From positions 1 through 53,074 of the forward strand of contig CALVNA010000003.1 of NCBI GenBank assembly GCA_944349535.1: a stretch of DNA of 53,074 nt, read 5' to 3'. A program made the position numbers and the translations under genes. Numbering within the stretch: position 1 is the first letter of the stretch; each line of letters opens with the position of its first letter. Below the pieces are notes generated by a model. It ran no database searches and had not been told where the DNA came from. It worked only from the letters and a program-made list of their open reading frames with translations. This document shows positions 1-8,781 of this stretch, in pieces. The stretch is from an uncultured Clostridia bacterium. Lineage in GTDB: Bacteria; Bacillota; Clostridia; Christensenellales; UBA1242.

Positions 1-1
1 C

Positions 2-274
2 AATGACTTTAAGCGTAAACAGCAGAAAGCAGCAAAAAGAGCTCAAAGAAAAGAAGATGCTAAAGAAGTTCTTTCTACTATTGGCAGAGGAGTTTTAAAA
101 ACTGTAAAAGCTGTGGTAAAAGGTGCAGCAATAGTGTTGTCAAGCATTGGAAAGGCTATATCAAAGATCGGGAAAGGAATTGTAAAGAAGATTGAACATG
201 TTAAACCTTTTGAACGAAAGAAAGAAGGTTTTAATAATTCAAATTCTGAAAATGAAGATTCGGAAATGGATTAA
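2..274 (+). CDS. C-terminal part of a lysine-rich hypothetical protein (5' end outside window)
   Basis: An open frame enters at the left edge and stops with TAA at 272-274, giving about 90 residues. The first 25 residues are very basic (KRKQQKAAKRAQRKEDAK). A glycine/valine/isoleucine-rich amphipathic stretch with repeated K-A-V-V-K-G and I-G-K-[AG]-I patterns follows, and the tail is acidic and asparagine-rich. I do not recognise the family. The alternation of Gly, Ile/Val and Lys could make a membrane-active or nucleic-acid-binding helix, but that is inference. It ends 74 bases before fusA, where rpsG would sit in a classical str operon, and it is not rpsG. Confidence 0.6.
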   Translation, partial: NDFKRKQQKAAKRAQRKEDAKEVLSTIGRGVLKTVKAVVKGAAIVLSSIGKAISKIGKGIVKKIEHVKPFERKKEGFNNSNSENEDSEMD

Positions 275-302
275 AATAAATTAATTTTTTATCAAAAGTG
301 CA

Positions 303-328
303 TATAACCACACTTTAAATTGGTTATA
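303..328 (+). promoter_or_regulatory. Hairpin in the fusA leader
   Basis: An 8-bp perfect inverted repeat, TATAACCA and TGGTTATA, has a 10-base loop and ends about 9 bases before the fusA ribosome binding site. No T-run follows, so it is not a standard terminator. It may be a 5' stabilising or regulatory hairpin, or chance in AT-rich DNA. Confidence 0.3.
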
Positions 329-348
329 AATCTAAAAGGAGAAAAAAT

Positions 349-2427
349 ATGGCAAACAATCTAGAACTTACTAGAAATGTCGGCATTATGGCTCACATTG
401 ACGCTGGAAAAACCACAACAACTGAGCGTATTTTGTATTACACCGGCAAAAGCCACAAGATTGGCGAAGTTCACGACGGCGCTGCAACCATGGACTGGAT
501 GGCTCAAGAGCAAGAGCGTGGTATCACTATCACTTCTGCATGCACAACATGTTCTTGGAAAGGTCACAAAATCAACATTATTGACACTCCTGGACACGTT
601 GACTTTACAGTTGAAGTTGAGCGTTCTTTGAAAGTGCTTGATGGTGCTGTTTTGGTGCTTTCTGCTCGTGACAAGGTTCAACCTCAAACTGAAACTGTTT
701 GGCGCCAAGCTACAAAATACAAAGTGCCAACAATCATCTATGTAAACAAAATGGACAGAGATGCAGCTGACTTCTTTGGCTGTGTTGAATCTATTCAAAG
801 AAGACTTAAAACAAACCCATTGCCAATCCAAATGCCAATTGGTGAGGCTGATACATTCACGGGAATTATCGACCTTCTTACAATGAAGGCTGAAATTTAC
901 AAGGATGACATGGGAACTCAAATTGAAATCACTGACATTCCTGCAGAGCTTAAAGCAAAAGCACAAGAAGAGCACGACAAAATGATTGAAAAAATCGTTG
1001 AAACTGACGACGCACTTCTTGAAAGATACTTTGAAGGTGAAGAAATTTCAATTGACGAGCTTAAAAAAGCCATCAGAAAGGCAACAATTGCAAAAACTTT
1101 AACACCTGTTCTTTGTGGTTCTTCATATAAAAACAAAGGTGTTCAAATGCTTCTTGATGCGATGGTGGAATATCTTCCAAGCCCACTTGATATCGAATAT
1201 ATCAAAGGTATCAACCCTGAAACTGGCGAAGAAGAGGACAGAGCTCCTGACGAAAATGCTCCACTTGCTGGTCTTGCATTCAAAATTATGACTGACCCTT
1301 ATGTTGGTGGACTTACTTTCTTCCGTGTTTACAGCGGAAAACTTACTGCAGGCTCTTATGTTTACAACTCAAACACAGGCAAAACTGAAAGAGTTGGAAG
1401 ACTTATCAGAATGCACGCAAACAACAGACAGGAAATCACAGAAGTTGGCGCTGGTGACATTGCTGCCATCGTTGGGCTTAAAGACACAATCACAGGACAC
1501 ACTCTTTGTGATGAAAAACATCCAATTCAACTTGAAAGCATGGAATTCCCAGAGCCTGTTATTCAGCTTGCTATCGAACCTAAAACAAAAGATATGCAAG
1601 AAAAAATGGCTCTTGCTCTTGCAAAACTTTCAAGAGAAGACCCTTCATTTAGAGTTACAACAAACCAAGAAACTGGCCAAACTTTGATTGCTGGTATGGG
1701 TGAACTTCACCTTGAAATCATTGTTGACAGACTTCTTAGAGAGTTTAAAGTTGAAGCTACTGTCGGAAAACCACAAGTAAGCTATCGTGAAGCTATCAAG
1801 AAGGCTGTTAGAGCTGAAGGAAAATTCATCAGACAGTCTGGTGGTAAAGGTCAATATGGTCACTGTATCATTGAGATGGAACCTCTTGCTCCAGGCGAAG
1901 GATATCAATTTGTTGATAAAACAGTTGGTGGCTCTGTTCCTAAGGAATATATCCAACCTATCAACAATGGTATCAATGAAGCTAGAATGAACGGTGTTCT
2001 TGCTGGATATGAAACTGTTGACTTTAAAGTTACTTTGGTTGACGGTTCTTACCACGAAGTTGACTCTTCAGAAATGGCCTTCAAGATTGCTGGTTCTATG
2101 GCTTTCCAAGAAGGTGCAAGAAATGCAGATCCAGTGCTTCTTGAACCTATCATGAAGGTTTCTGTTGAAGTGCCTGATGAATATCTTGGAACAGTTATGG
2201 GCAACCTCACTTCAAGAAGAGGTATGCTTACTGGAACTGAATCTTCTGCAGGTATTCAAATTGTTAACGCTGAAGTTCCTCTTGCTGAGATGTTTGGTTA
2301 TGCAACTGACCTTCGTTCTCAGACACAGGGCAGAGGCAACTATGTTATGGAACCTCTTAAATATCAAGAAGTTCCAAAATCAATCGCTCAAAACATTATT
2401 GGTGAAAGAGCAAAAAACAAGCAATAA
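349..2427 (+). CDS. fusA: Elongation factor G (translocase GTPase)
   Basis: This 692-residue protein is the normal length for bacterial EF-G, which drives ribosomal translocation and, with RRF, ribosome recycling at the expense of GTP. The G domain is clear: P-loop [13 protein letters not shown] near residue 17, switch [10 protein letters not shown]3 DTPGHVDF, and G4 NKMD. Domains III-V follow, including the domain IV stretch SGGKGQYGH and the C-terminal LTSRRG. An AAAAGGAG ribosome binding site lies just upstream of the ATG. It is followed after 147 bases by tuf, which has its own promoter. rpsL and rpsG are not immediately upstream, so the str operon order is broken on that side or lies outside the window. 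Identification is certain. Confidence 0.98.
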   Translation: MANNLELTRNVGIMAHIDAGKTTTTERILYYTGKSHKIGEVHDGAATMDWMAQEQERGITITSACTTCSWKGHKINIIDTPGHVDFTVEVERSLKVLDGAVLVLSARDKVQPQTETVWRQATKYKVPTIIYVNKMDRDAADFFGCVESIQRRLKTNPLPIQMPIGEADTFTGIIDLLTMKAEIYKDDMGTQIEITDIPAELKAKAQEEHDKMIEKIVETDDALLERYFEGEEISIDELKKAIRKATIAKTLTPVLCGSSYKNKGVQMLLDAMVEYLPSPLDIEYIKGINPETGEEEDRAPDENAPLAGLAFKIMTDPYVGGLTFFRVYSGKLTAGSYVYNSNTGKTERVGRLIRMHANNRQEITEVGAGDIAAIVGLKDTITGHTLCDEKHPIQLESMEFPEPVIQLAIEPKTKDMQEKMALALAKLSREDPSFRVTTNQETGQTLIAGMGELHLEIIVDRLLREFKVEATVGKPQVSYREAIKKAVRAEGKFIRQSGGKGQYGHCIIEMEPLAPGEGYQFVDKTVGGSVPKEYIQPINNGINEARMNGVLAGYETVDFKVTLVDGSYHEVDSSEMAFKIAGSMAFQEGARNADPVLLEPIMKVSVEVPDEYLGTVMGNLTSRRGMLTGTESSAGIQIVNAEVPLAEMFGYATDLRSQTQGRGNYVMEPLKYQEVPKSIAQNIIGERAKNKQ

Positions 2428-2512
2428 AATCTTAGCAGCTTTCTAGTGCAATACTTAGATTTTGGCTTATAAAAAAATTTGACAAAAATTTTAAAAAAAT
2501 TGAAAAATCATT

Positions 2513-2540
2513 TTGCTTTTGCAAAAAAATATGTTATGAT
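2513..2540 (+). promoter_or_regulatory. Sigma-A promoter of tuf
   Basis: -35 TTGCTT (2513-2518), 16-bp spacer, -10 TATGAT (2535-2540). It sits 34 bases before the tuf ATG, with AAGGAG at 2559-2564. It lets tuf be transcribed separately from fusA. Confidence 0.7.
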
Positions 2541-2574
2541 ATCGTAGTAAAACAAAAAAAGGAGATTTTTTAAA

Positions 2575-3777
2575 ATGGCTATTGGTGTTTATGAAAGAAA
2601 AAAACCACACGTAAACGTTGGAACTATTGGTCACGTTGACCATGGTAAAACAACTCTTACTGCTGCAATCACAATGTATTCAGCTGCTAAGGGTTACGCT
2701 CAAAAAATGAGATATGATGAAATCGATAAAGCCCCAGAAGAAAAGGCTAGAGGTATCACTATCAACACAGCTCACGTTGAGTATGAAACTGACAAACGTC
2801 ACTATGCTCACGTTGACTGCCCAGGACACGCTGACTATGTTAAAAACATGATCACAGGTGCTGCTCAAATGGACGGCGCTATCCTTGTTGTTGCTGCAAC
2901 AGATGGTCCTATGCCTCAAACAAGAGAGCATATCCTTCTTGCTAGACAGGTAGGTGTTCCTTACATCGTTGTATTTATGAACAAAACTGATCAAGTTGAC
3001 GATCCAGAACTTCTTGAACTTGTTGAAATGGAAATTCGTGACCTTCTTACTGAATACGGATTCCCAGGAGACAAAACTCCAATCATCAAAGGTTCTGCTT
3101 TGAAAGCTTTGGAAGCTGCTCAAGCTGGAAATGTTTCTGACCCATCTTGCGCTTGCATTCAAGAACTTCTTGACGCTCTTGATTCTTACATTCCTGAGCC
3201 ACAAAGAGAAACTGACAAACCTTTCCTTATGCCTGTTGAAGACGTTTTCACAATCACTGGTCGTGGAACTGTTGCAACTGGTAGAGTTGAAAGAGGAACT
3301 GTAAAAGTTGGCGACACTGTAGAAATCGTTGGACTTGGCGCTTCAAAACAAACTGTTATCACAGGCGTTGAAATGTTCCACAAGTCTCTTGACGCTGCTA
3401 TTGCTGGAGACAATGCTGGTCTTCTTCTTCGTGGAATTCAAAGAACAGACATTGAAAGAGGTCAAGTTCTTTGCAAACCAGGTTCAATCCACCCACACAC
3501 AAAATTCACAGCAGAAGTTTACGTTCTTAAGAAAGAAGAAGGTGGCCGTCACACTCCATTCTTCAATGGTTACAGACCACAGTTCTATTTCAGAACAACT
3601 GACATCACTGGTGTTATTGAACTTGAAAAGGGCGTAGAAATGGTTATGCCTGGCGACCATGTTAAGATGACAATCACTCTTATCAATCCTATCGCTATTG
3701 AACAAGGACTTCGTTTCGCTATCCGTGAAGGTGGCAGAACAGTTGGTTCTGGTGTTGTATCAACAATTGTTGAATAA
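2575..3777 (+). CDS. tuf: Elongation factor Tu
   Basis: At 400 residues this is a standard EF-Tu, which delivers aminoacyl-tRNA to the ribosome as a GTP complex. The GTPase motifs are GHVDHGKTT (P-loop), [12 protein letters not shown] (switch I), DCPGHADY (G3), NKTD (G4) and GSALKAL (G5). The catalytic His is in PGHADY. The two beta-barrel domains follow, with [13 protein letters not shown] and the C-terminal [10 protein letters not shown]. The usual NKCD of G4 reads NKTD, a tolerated change. It has its own promoter and is closed by a strong hairpin terminator. Confidence 0.98.
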   Translation: MAIGVYERKKPHVNVGTIGHVDHGKTTLTAAITMYSAAKGYAQKMRYDEIDKAPEEKARGITINTAHVEYETDKRHYAHVDCPGHADYVKNMITGAAQMDGAILVVAATDGPMPQTREHILLARQVGVPYIVVFMNKTDQVDDPELLELVEMEIRDLLTEYGFPGDKTPIIKGSALKALEAAQAGNVSDPSCACIQELLDALDSYIPEPQRETDKPFLMPVEDVFTITGRGTVATGRVERGTVKVGDTVEIVGLGASKQTVITGVEMFHKSLDAAIAGDNAGLLLRGIQRTDIERGQVLCKPGSIHPHTKFTAEVYVLKKEEGGRHTPFFNGYRPQFYFRTTDITGVIELEKGVEMVMPGDHVKMTITLINPIAIEQGLRFAIREGGRTVGSGVVSTIVE

Positions 3778-3790
3778 TTTTGGTGAAAAT

Positions 3791-3822
3791 AAAAAATGGC
3801 TGAGAAAATCAGTCATTTTTTT
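3791..3822 (+). terminator. Rho-independent terminator of tuf
   Basis: A 12-bp stem (AAAAATGGCTGA with TCAGTCATTTTT, one G-U pair) has a GAAAA loop and runs into a T-tract. Confidence 0.85.
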
Positions 3823-3992
3823 GTTGCTTATTTTAAGAAAATTTATTTATAATTTTGATTAAAAAAAATCGAGATAAAGCTTTCAAAATCCAGCGATTTT
3901 TGTTGAAATTTGTTTTGTCAAATCGTTTTTTGGTTTTGCAAATTTATAAAAATTTTGAATAGGCAAATTTTCTTTTATCTTTTCTTTTTTTG

Positions 3993-4001
3993 TGCTATAA
4001 T
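3993..4001 (+). promoter_or_regulatory. Extended -10 promoter of the sepF operon
   Basis: TGC followed by TATAAT at 3996-4001 is a perfect extended -10 element 28 bases before the sepF ATG. No good -35 box is visible at 16-18 bp, which is acceptable with an extended -10. Confidence 0.55.
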
Positions 4002-4029
4002 AATAAAAACTAGTTCGGAAGGTGTTTTT

Positions 4030-4395
4030 ATGGGATTGATGGGCAAAATTTTTAAGGCTTTTGGCTTTGAAAGCGAAGAAAAAGGCAAACCAGAAAAAAA
4101 CAAAACTAAGGCAAGCTTTAAAATCAAGCATGGCAAAATCAAATCAAGAGCAGAAGAAATCGATGGAGTGCCTGTGTATTATCCAGAAAGCTATTTGCAA
4201 GTGCGAGATTTTGCTGAAATTTTAAAGAAAGGCAATCCTTGCATAATTTCAATCGAATATTGTGAAAAGGAACTTGCCGAGCGAATAATGACTTATTTTG
4301 AAGGAGTTTGTTTTGCGCTTTCTGCCACAAGACATGAGATTGAAGAAAACAAACTGTATTTATATTTGCCGGAGGGCATGGAAGTTGAAAAGTAA
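4030..4395 (+). CDS. sepF: SepF-type cell division protein
   Basis: This 121-residue protein matches SepF (DUF552). SepF binds the membrane through an N-terminal amphipathic helix and polymerises into arcs that tether and bundle FtsZ at the septum. The N-terminal MGLMGKIFKAFGF fits the membrane-binding helix. A lysine-rich linker follows, then the SepF core from about residue 55, with VRDFAEILKKGNPCIISIEY, an ALSATRHEI-like strand and a final YLPEGMEVE. The frame stays open upstream to 3910, but the ATG at 4030 follows GGAAGGTG and a -10 box at 3996, which fixes the start. It overlaps lspA by 11 bases. Confidence 0.85.
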   Translation: MGLMGKIFKAFGFESEEKGKPEKNKTKASFKIKHGKIKSRAEEIDGVPVYYPESYLQVRDFAEILKKGNPCIISIEYCEKELAERIMTYFEGVCFALSATRHEIEENKLYLYLPEGMEVEK

Positions 4396-5089
4396 ATTTT
4401 TTAAGACTGTTTTTGTTGCAATCATTGTTGTTGTGCTTGTTCTGGTGTTTGATATGCTTACAAAATATCTTTTGATTGGCAGTCTTATCCCAAATGTTGG
4501 AGATCAAGCCTCCTTTATTGAAGGTTTTATCAATTTTGTTCATGTTCAAAATGATGGTGCAAGTGGTGGAATTCTTGGCGGACAGACAGCTTTGCTTATT
4601 GTTATAACTTTGGTTTTGCTGGGTGTGCTGATTTGGTATTATCTTTTAAAGTTGAAAGACCAACAAAATAAATATTTGGCACTTTTGTCTGTTGCAATGG
4701 GCTTGATAATTGGAGGCTCACTTGGCAATTTATACGACAGAATAATTTTTGGCTACGTCCGAGATTTCATTAATTTTCAATTTATCAATTTCCCTGTATT
4801 CAATATTGCCGACAGTGCAATCACGATTGGGGTAATTTTGCTCGTTATTTATTTTATCTGCGAATATATCCTTTCAATCAAGAAAGAAAAGAAAATTGTT
4901 GAGCTTGAGCAAAAAGAAAATGTTACCATATCAAATAAAGAGTCAAAATTTAATGAAGAGCTTGCTGAATTTTTAGTTGACGCAGATAATAAGGATAAAA
5001 ATAAAGAAAATGCTGATAAAAACAGCGAAAAAAACAATAAAAAACAAAAAAAATCAAAAAATGAAGAAAAGCATAAGGAGAAAATTTGA
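4385..5089 (+). CDS. lspA: Lipoprotein signal peptidase II with a charged C-terminal tail
   Basis: LspA is the membrane aspartyl protease that removes signal peptides from diacylglyceryl-modified prolipoproteins. The protein has four transmembrane segments, the N-x-G motif QNDGASGGILGG, and the two catalytic-aspartate motifs NLYDR (Asp near residue 118) and FPVFNIADS (Asp near 143). I place the start at TTG 4385 because GGAGG at 4371-4375 is 9 bases upstream; the earlier in-frame ATGs lie inside sepF without a ribosome binding site. The protein is 234 residues against the usual 150-170. The extra 60 or so residues are a Lys/Asn/Glu-rich cytoplasmic tail. It overlaps the next gene by 4 bases. 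Confidence 0.9.
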   Translation: MKSKFFKTVFVAIIVVVLVLVFDMLTKYLLIGSLIPNVGDQASFIEGFINFVHVQNDGASGGILGGQTALLIVITLVLLGVLIWYYLLKLKDQQNKYLALLSVAMGLIIGGSLGNLYDRIIFGYVRDFINFQFINFPVFNIADSAITIGVILLVIYFICEYILSIKKEKKIVELEQKENVTISNKESKFNEELAEFLVDADNKDKNKENADKNSEKNNKKQKKSKNEEKHKEKI

Positions 5090-5982
5090 AAGGATATTTT
5101 ACAGTCGATGAAAATGAAAAGGGGAAAAGGCTTGATGTTGTTTTCAATCTTCATTATCCTGATTTTTCACGCTCGCATATCAAGACTTTGATTGATCAAG
5201 GCAGCATTTTGTTGCAAGATAAGCTTGTCAAATCGGGAGAAAAGCTGAAAACTGGTCAAAAAGTTTCTTTTGATTTTCAAGATACTGTTCCACTGCAAGC
5301 CAAACCGCAAAACATTGATTTTGAAATTGTTTATCAAGATCAAGATCTGCTTGTTGTCAACAAACCTCAAGGTTTGGTGGTGCATCCTTGCGCGTCAACT
5401 AAAGAGGGCACTCTTGTCAACGGGCTTCTTGAAAAAGTGAAAGATCTCAGCGGCATCAACGGTGTGTTAAGACCGGGGATTGTGCATAGACTTGACAAAA
5501 ACACTTCCGGCCTTATGCTTGTTGCCAAAAATGATATGGCACACCTATCACTTGCTGAGCAAATCAAAAATAAAACCTGCAAACGCAAATACATAGCTCT
5601 TTGTGAAGGTGTTTTCAAGGAAAGCGAAGGACATATTGAAAATTTTTTGGTGCGCAGCAAGTCTGATCGCAAAAAATATGCAGTTTCTTCAACTGGGAAA
5701 AAAGCAATAACCGATTTTAAGGTGATCAAAACCTTTGCAAACAAAACTCTGGTTGAATTTTCCTTACAAACAGGCAGAACTCATCAAATTCGAGTCCATT
5801 GCAAGTGGATGGGGCATCCAATCGTTGGAGATGATGTTTATGGCAAAGCAGAAAAAGACTTGAAAGGGCAGCTTTTGCATTCTTACTTTATCCAGTTTTG
5901 TCATCCGCGCACAAATGAAGCTATGCATTTTGAAGCGGCATTGCCAACCCATTTTCAAGAATATCTTGACAAGCTTAAGTGA
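5086..5982 (+). CDS. RluD/RluC-family 23S rRNA pseudouridine synthase
   Basis: This 298-residue enzyme isomerises uridines to pseudouridine in RNA, most likely 23S rRNA. An N-terminal S4 RNA-binding domain (about residues 12-75) is followed by the synthase domain with VVNKPQGLVVHP and the signature HRLDKNTSGLML (catalytic Asp 137), then GRTHQIRVH and GHPIVGDDVYG. The start is TTG at 5086, overlapping the lspA stop as TTGA, with AAGGAG at 5075-5080. The pair lspA-rluD is conserved in many Firmicutes. Its last 156 bases have been duplicated downstream at 6939-7094. The exact target uridine cannot be told, so no symbol is given. Confidence 0.92.
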   Translation: MKGYFTVDENEKGKRLDVVFNLHYPDFSRSHIKTLIDQGSILLQDKLVKSGEKLKTGQKVSFDFQDTVPLQAKPQNIDFEIVYQDQDLLVVNKPQGLVVHPCASTKEGTLVNGLLEKVKDLSGINGVLRPGIVHRLDKNTSGLMLVAKNDMAHLSLAEQIKNKTCKRKYIALCEGVFKESEGHIENFLVRSKSDRKKYAVSSTGKKAITDFKVIKTFANKTLVEFSLQTGRTHQIRVHCKWMGHPIVGDDVYGKAEKDLKGQLLHSYFIQFCHPRTNEAMHFEAALPTHFQEYLDKLK

Positions 5983-6002
5983 TAAAGCAACTAAAAAAGC
6001 TA

Positions 6003-6030
6003 TTGACAAATTGCAGAAAATTGATATAAT
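6003..6030 (+). promoter_or_regulatory. Consensus sigma-A promoter of the first WG-repeat gene
   Basis: TTGACA (6003-6008), 16-bp spacer, TATAAT (6025-6030). Both hexamers are perfect, predicting strong vegetative expression. AAGGAGAGAGG follows before the ATG at 6064. Confidence 0.9.
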
Positions 6031-6063
6031 ATAAGTATCATTGAAAGATAAAGGAGAGAGGAA

Positions 6064-6735
6064 ATGGATTTTAAACTTGTAAAAGAAAATGGAAAATATT
6101 TTTATAAAGGAACAGACGGCAAGTTGTATGGTGAAGGATATGATGATGCTTGGAGTTTCTACGAAGGCTATGCTAGAGTAAAAAAAGGTGGCAAATGGTA
6201 TTATGTTGACGACAAAGATTTTAATCTTCATGGCGAAGGGTATGATGATGCGGATGATTTCAGCGAAGGCTATGCTCCAGTAGAAATATATGGCAAATGT
6301 TATTTTGTTGACAAAAAAGACTTTAAGCTTCATGGCGAAGGGTTTGATAAGGCTTTCGTTTTCAGCGAAGGCTATGCTGAAGTAAAAAAAGGTGGCGTTT
6401 GGTATTGTATTAACAAAGATTTTCAGATTGATGATGAAGACAGCGCTTTACGAGTTGCAGAGCAAGATATTAAAAAAATAAATGAAATAGCACCAAAATG
6501 TTTTTTGAATGAAGGTTTTGCTAAAGCTTTAAATGAAGTTATATATAAGCATAACACTCAAAAAATTGAAGAAATGGTCTACAGCAGACTGCTTAAACTT
6601 AAAGAAGAAATGGAAGAACCTTATAAATTGATTGAAAGCAAGAAGCAGGAAGCAGAAAAACTTAAACAAGCAAAAACAGATGCAAAAGAAACTTTTGACA
6701 AACAGTTTGGGAACCCAGATGATGAAAAAGAATAA
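6064..6735 (+). CDS. WG-repeat protein, short paralogue
   Basis: This 223-residue protein starts with a degenerate unit (FYKGTDGKLY). Three WG/KWG-type beta repeats of about 33 residues follow, each built on F-x-EGYA-x-V-K-K-x-G-K-W-Y-Y-V-D-x-KDF-x-LHGEGY. From about residue 125 the rest is a helical, coiled-coil-like region rich in Lys and Glu (ESKKQEAEKLKQAKTDAKET). There is no signal peptide, so it is probably cytoplasmic. WG repeats are thought to mediate protein interactions, and no enzymatic function can be assigned. It has a perfect sigma-A promoter and is followed by a 35-residue gene. The gene at 7241 is its expanded duplicate. Confidence 0.85.
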   Translation: MDFKLVKENGKYFYKGTDGKLYGEGYDDAWSFYEGYARVKKGGKWYYVDDKDFNLHGEGYDDADDFSEGYAPVEIYGKCYFVDKKDFKLHGEGFDKAFVFSEGYAEVKKGGVWYCINKDFQIDDEDSALRVAEQDIKKINEIAPKCFLNEGFAKALNEVIYKHNTQKIEEMVYSRLLKLKEEMEEPYKLIESKKQEAEKLKQAKTDAKETFDKQFGNPDDEKE

Positions 6736-6768
6736 TTGAACAAAAAATTAAAGTTGAAATGAGCTAAT

Positions 6769-6876
6769 ATGAAAAAAGATAGTGAAGAGGAGCGATTGGA
6801 AGAGCTTAAAAAAAGTTTGCATGAACTAAACGATTTATATTTTGGCTCGAAGAAAGAACAAACAAAGAAAAAATAA
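6769..6876 (+). CDS. Small charged protein, 35 residues, copy 1
   Basis: This reads MKKDSEEERLEELKKSLHEL, then NDLYFGSKKEQTKKK and a stop. It is predicted to be a single amphipathic helix with a basic tail. Its reality is supported by the paralogue at 8782, which keeps 29 of 35 residues in the same position after the second WG gene, including the unbroken KSLHELNDLYFGSKKEQ core. The ribosome binding site of this copy is weak, whereas copy 2 has AAGGAG. It may be a partner of the WG protein's helical tail, which is inference. A strong terminator follows. Confidence 0.65.
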   Translation: MKKDSEEERLEELKKSLHELNDLYFGSKKEQTKKK

Positions 6877-6888
6877 ACAAGTTTTACA

Positions 6889-6927
6889 AAAAAAGAACAT
6901 ATTTAAATTGTCAATATGTTCTTTTTT
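6889..6927 (+). terminator. Terminator closing cassette copy 1
   Basis: A perfect 15-bp stem, AAAAAAGAACATATT with AATATGTTCTTTTTT, has a 9-base loop and ends in T6. Confidence 0.9.
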
Positions 6928-6938
6928 GTTTTGTGATA

Positions 6939-7094
6939 GGAGATGATGTTTATGGCAAAGCTGAAAAGAACTTGAAAGGGCAACTTTTGCATTCTTATTT
7001 CATCCAGTTTAGCCATCCTCGCACAAATGAAATTATACATTTTGAAGCGGCATTGCCAACCTATTTTCAAAAATATCTTGACAAGCTGAAGTAA
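6939..7094 (+). pseudogene. Duplicated 3' fragment of the pseudouridine synthase gene
   Basis: These 52 codons match the last 52 codons of the gene at 5086-5982 (GDDVYGKAEK at the start, YLDKLK and stop at the end) with a handful of substitutions such as Cys to Ser and Ala to Ile. The frame is intact, but there is no start, promoter or catalytic domain. It is a passenger of the tandem duplication and marks its left breakpoint at 6939. Confidence 0.9.
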
Positions 7095-7179
7095 AGCGGC
7101 AAGAAATTATTTTGAAAAATCATGTCTTCTATTTAATATATCAAACAGCCAAGAAAAGATTGTTGAGCAGCAAAAGCTC

Positions 7180-7207
7180 TTGACAAATTGCAGAAGATGG
7201 GTATAAT
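7180..7207 (+). promoter_or_regulatory. Consensus sigma-A promoter of the second WG-repeat gene
   Basis: TTGACA (7180-7185), 16-bp spacer, TATAAT (7202-7207). It is a copy of the promoter at 6003 with the hexamers and spacing preserved although bases around them have changed. Confidence 0.9.
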
Positions 7208-7240
7208 AAAAGTATCATAAAAAGATAAAGGAGAGAGAAA

Positions 7241-8746
7241 ATGGATTTTAAGGTTGTAAAAAGATATGGAAAATATTTTTATGAAGGATCAGACGGCAAG
7301 CTGTATGATAGTGTTTTCTCTTTCGGCGAAGGCTATGCCATGGGTTTTAAGTTTGTAAAAAGAGATGGAGAATTTTTTTATATAGGATCAGACGGCAAGT
7401 TGTATGATCGGGTTTCCTCTTCCGGCGAAGGTTATGCTGTAGTAAAAAAAGATGGCAAATGGTATTATGTGGACAAAGACTTTAATCTTCATGGCGAAGG
7501 TTATGATTTGGCTGACGATTTCATAGAAGGCTATGCTAGAGTAAAAAAAGATGGCAAATGGTATTATGCTGACGACAAAGATTTTAAGCTTCATGGCGAA
7601 GGGTATGATGATGCTTTGTCTTTCAACGAAGGCTATGCTAACGTAGAAAAAGATGGCAAATGGTATTTTGTAGACAAAGACTTTAAGCTTCATGGCGACG
7701 TGTATGATCATGCTTATGAGTTCCGCGAAGGCTATGCTGTAGTAAAAAAAGATGGCAAATGGTATTATGTTGACAAAAACTTTAAACTTTATGGCGAAGG
7801 GTATGATATAGTTAACGATTTCATAGAAGGCTATGCTGTAGTAAAAAAAGATGGCAAATGGTATTATGTTGACAAAAACTTTAAATTTTATGGCGAAGGG
7901 TATGATCATACTGGATATTTCATAGAAGGCTATGCTTCAGTAAAAAAAGATGGCAAATGGTATTTTGTTGATAAAGATTTTAAGCCTCATGGCGAAGGGT
8001 ATGATGATGCTAGCTATTTCATAGAAGGCTATGCTAGAGTAAAAAAAGATGGCAAATTCTATTTTGTAGACAAAGACTTTAAACTTCATGGCGAAGGGTA
8101 TGATTCGGCTGACGATTTCATAAAAGGCTATGCTAGAGTAAGAAAAGATGGCAAATGGTATTATGTTGACGACAAAGATTTTAAGCTTCATGGCGAAGGG
8201 TATGATGATGCTGGCTATTTCAGAGAAGGCTATGCTTTAGTAAAAAAAGATGGCAAATTCTATTTTGTAGACAAAGACTTTAAGCTTCATGGCGACGTGT
8301 ATGATCATGCTTATGATTTCTACAAAGGCTATGCTATAGTAGAAAAAGATGATGTAGATTATCATATTAACAAAAATTTTCAGATTGTAGATGAAGTTGC
8401 GGCTTTACGAGTTGCAGAGCAGGATCTTGGAATAATAAACGAAATAGCACCAGAGTGTTTTTTGGTTGAAGGTTTTTCTGAAGCTTTAGATGAAATTATA
8501 CATAAGCATTATACTCAAAAAATTAAAAAAACAACCAGCCCGGATGATGTGCTTAAAATTAAAGATGAACTGGAAAAGCTTAATAAATTGCTTGAAAGCA
8601 AAAAACAGGAAGCAAAAGAGCTTGAAATAAAACAAGCTGAATTAATTGAGCGCAAAAAACAGGAAGCAAAAAAACTTGAACAAGCAAGAACAGATGCACA
8701 AGAAACTCTTGACAAGCTGTTTGGCAACTTGAATGAAAAAGAATAA
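7241..8746 (+). CDS. WG-repeat protein, expanded paralogue
   Basis: This 501-residue protein has the same plan as the one at 6064: a degenerate N-terminal unit (here doubled, FYEGSDGKLY then FYIGSDGKLY), about 11 WG-type repeats of 32-34 residues to about residue 375, then the helical tail with two copies of ERKKQEAK/ESKKQEAK. The repeat consensus is EGYA-x-VKKDGKWYYVDKDFKLH-GEGYD. At the DNA level the repeats are close copies (for example GTAAAAAAAGATGGCAAATG recurs), which points to recent unequal recombination. There is no signal peptide. Function is unknown, and a scaffold or interaction role is inferred only from the repeat class. AAAGGAGAGAG precedes the ATG. Confidence 0.88.
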   Translation: MDFKVVKRYGKYFYEGSDGKLYDSVFSFGEGYAMGFKFVKRDGEFFYIGSDGKLYDRVSSSGEGYAVVKKDGKWYYVDKDFNLHGEGYDLADDFIEGYARVKKDGKWYYADDKDFKLHGEGYDDALSFNEGYANVEKDGKWYFVDKDFKLHGDVYDHAYEFREGYAVVKKDGKWYYVDKNFKLYGEGYDIVNDFIEGYAVVKKDGKWYYVDKNFKFYGEGYDHTGYFIEGYASVKKDGKWYFVDKDFKPHGEGYDDASYFIEGYARVKKDGKFYFVDKDFKLHGEGYDSADDFIKGYARVRKDGKWYYVDDKDFKLHGEGYDDAGYFREGYALVKKDGKFYFVDKDFKLHGDVYDHAYDFYKGYAIVEKDDVDYHINKNFQIVDEVAALRVAEQDLGIINEIAPECFLVEGFSEALDEIIHKHYTQKIKKTTSPDDVLKIKDELEKLNKLLESKKQEAKELEIKQAELIERKKQEAKKLEQARTDAQETLDKLFGNLNEKE

Positions 8747-8781
8747 TTGAGCAAAAAATTTCAAATTTAAAAGGAGCTAGT

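Noticed and set aside
361-975. Long minus-strand open frame inside fusA (also 1645-2055)
   Set aside because: It is antisense to the certain EF-G frame, has no ribosome binding site and an implausible composition; open by codon bias of the real gene.
2426-2460. Terminator between fusA and tuf
   Set aside because: AAAATCT and AGATTTT can pair across a wide loop with a mismatch, but no T-run follows; read-through is likely.
2680-3204. Minus-strand open frame inside tuf
   Set aside because: It is a shadow of EF-Tu with Ser/Phe/Val-rich low-complexity content.
7388-8191. Minus-strand open frames with repeating IIPFAIFFY units
   Set aside because: They are the antisense of the WG repeats; the repetition comes from the real plus-strand gene.
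7420-8340. CRISPR-like regular repeats
   Set aside because: Spacing is regular but the whole unit is coding and the 'spacers' are also conserved; it is a protein repeat.
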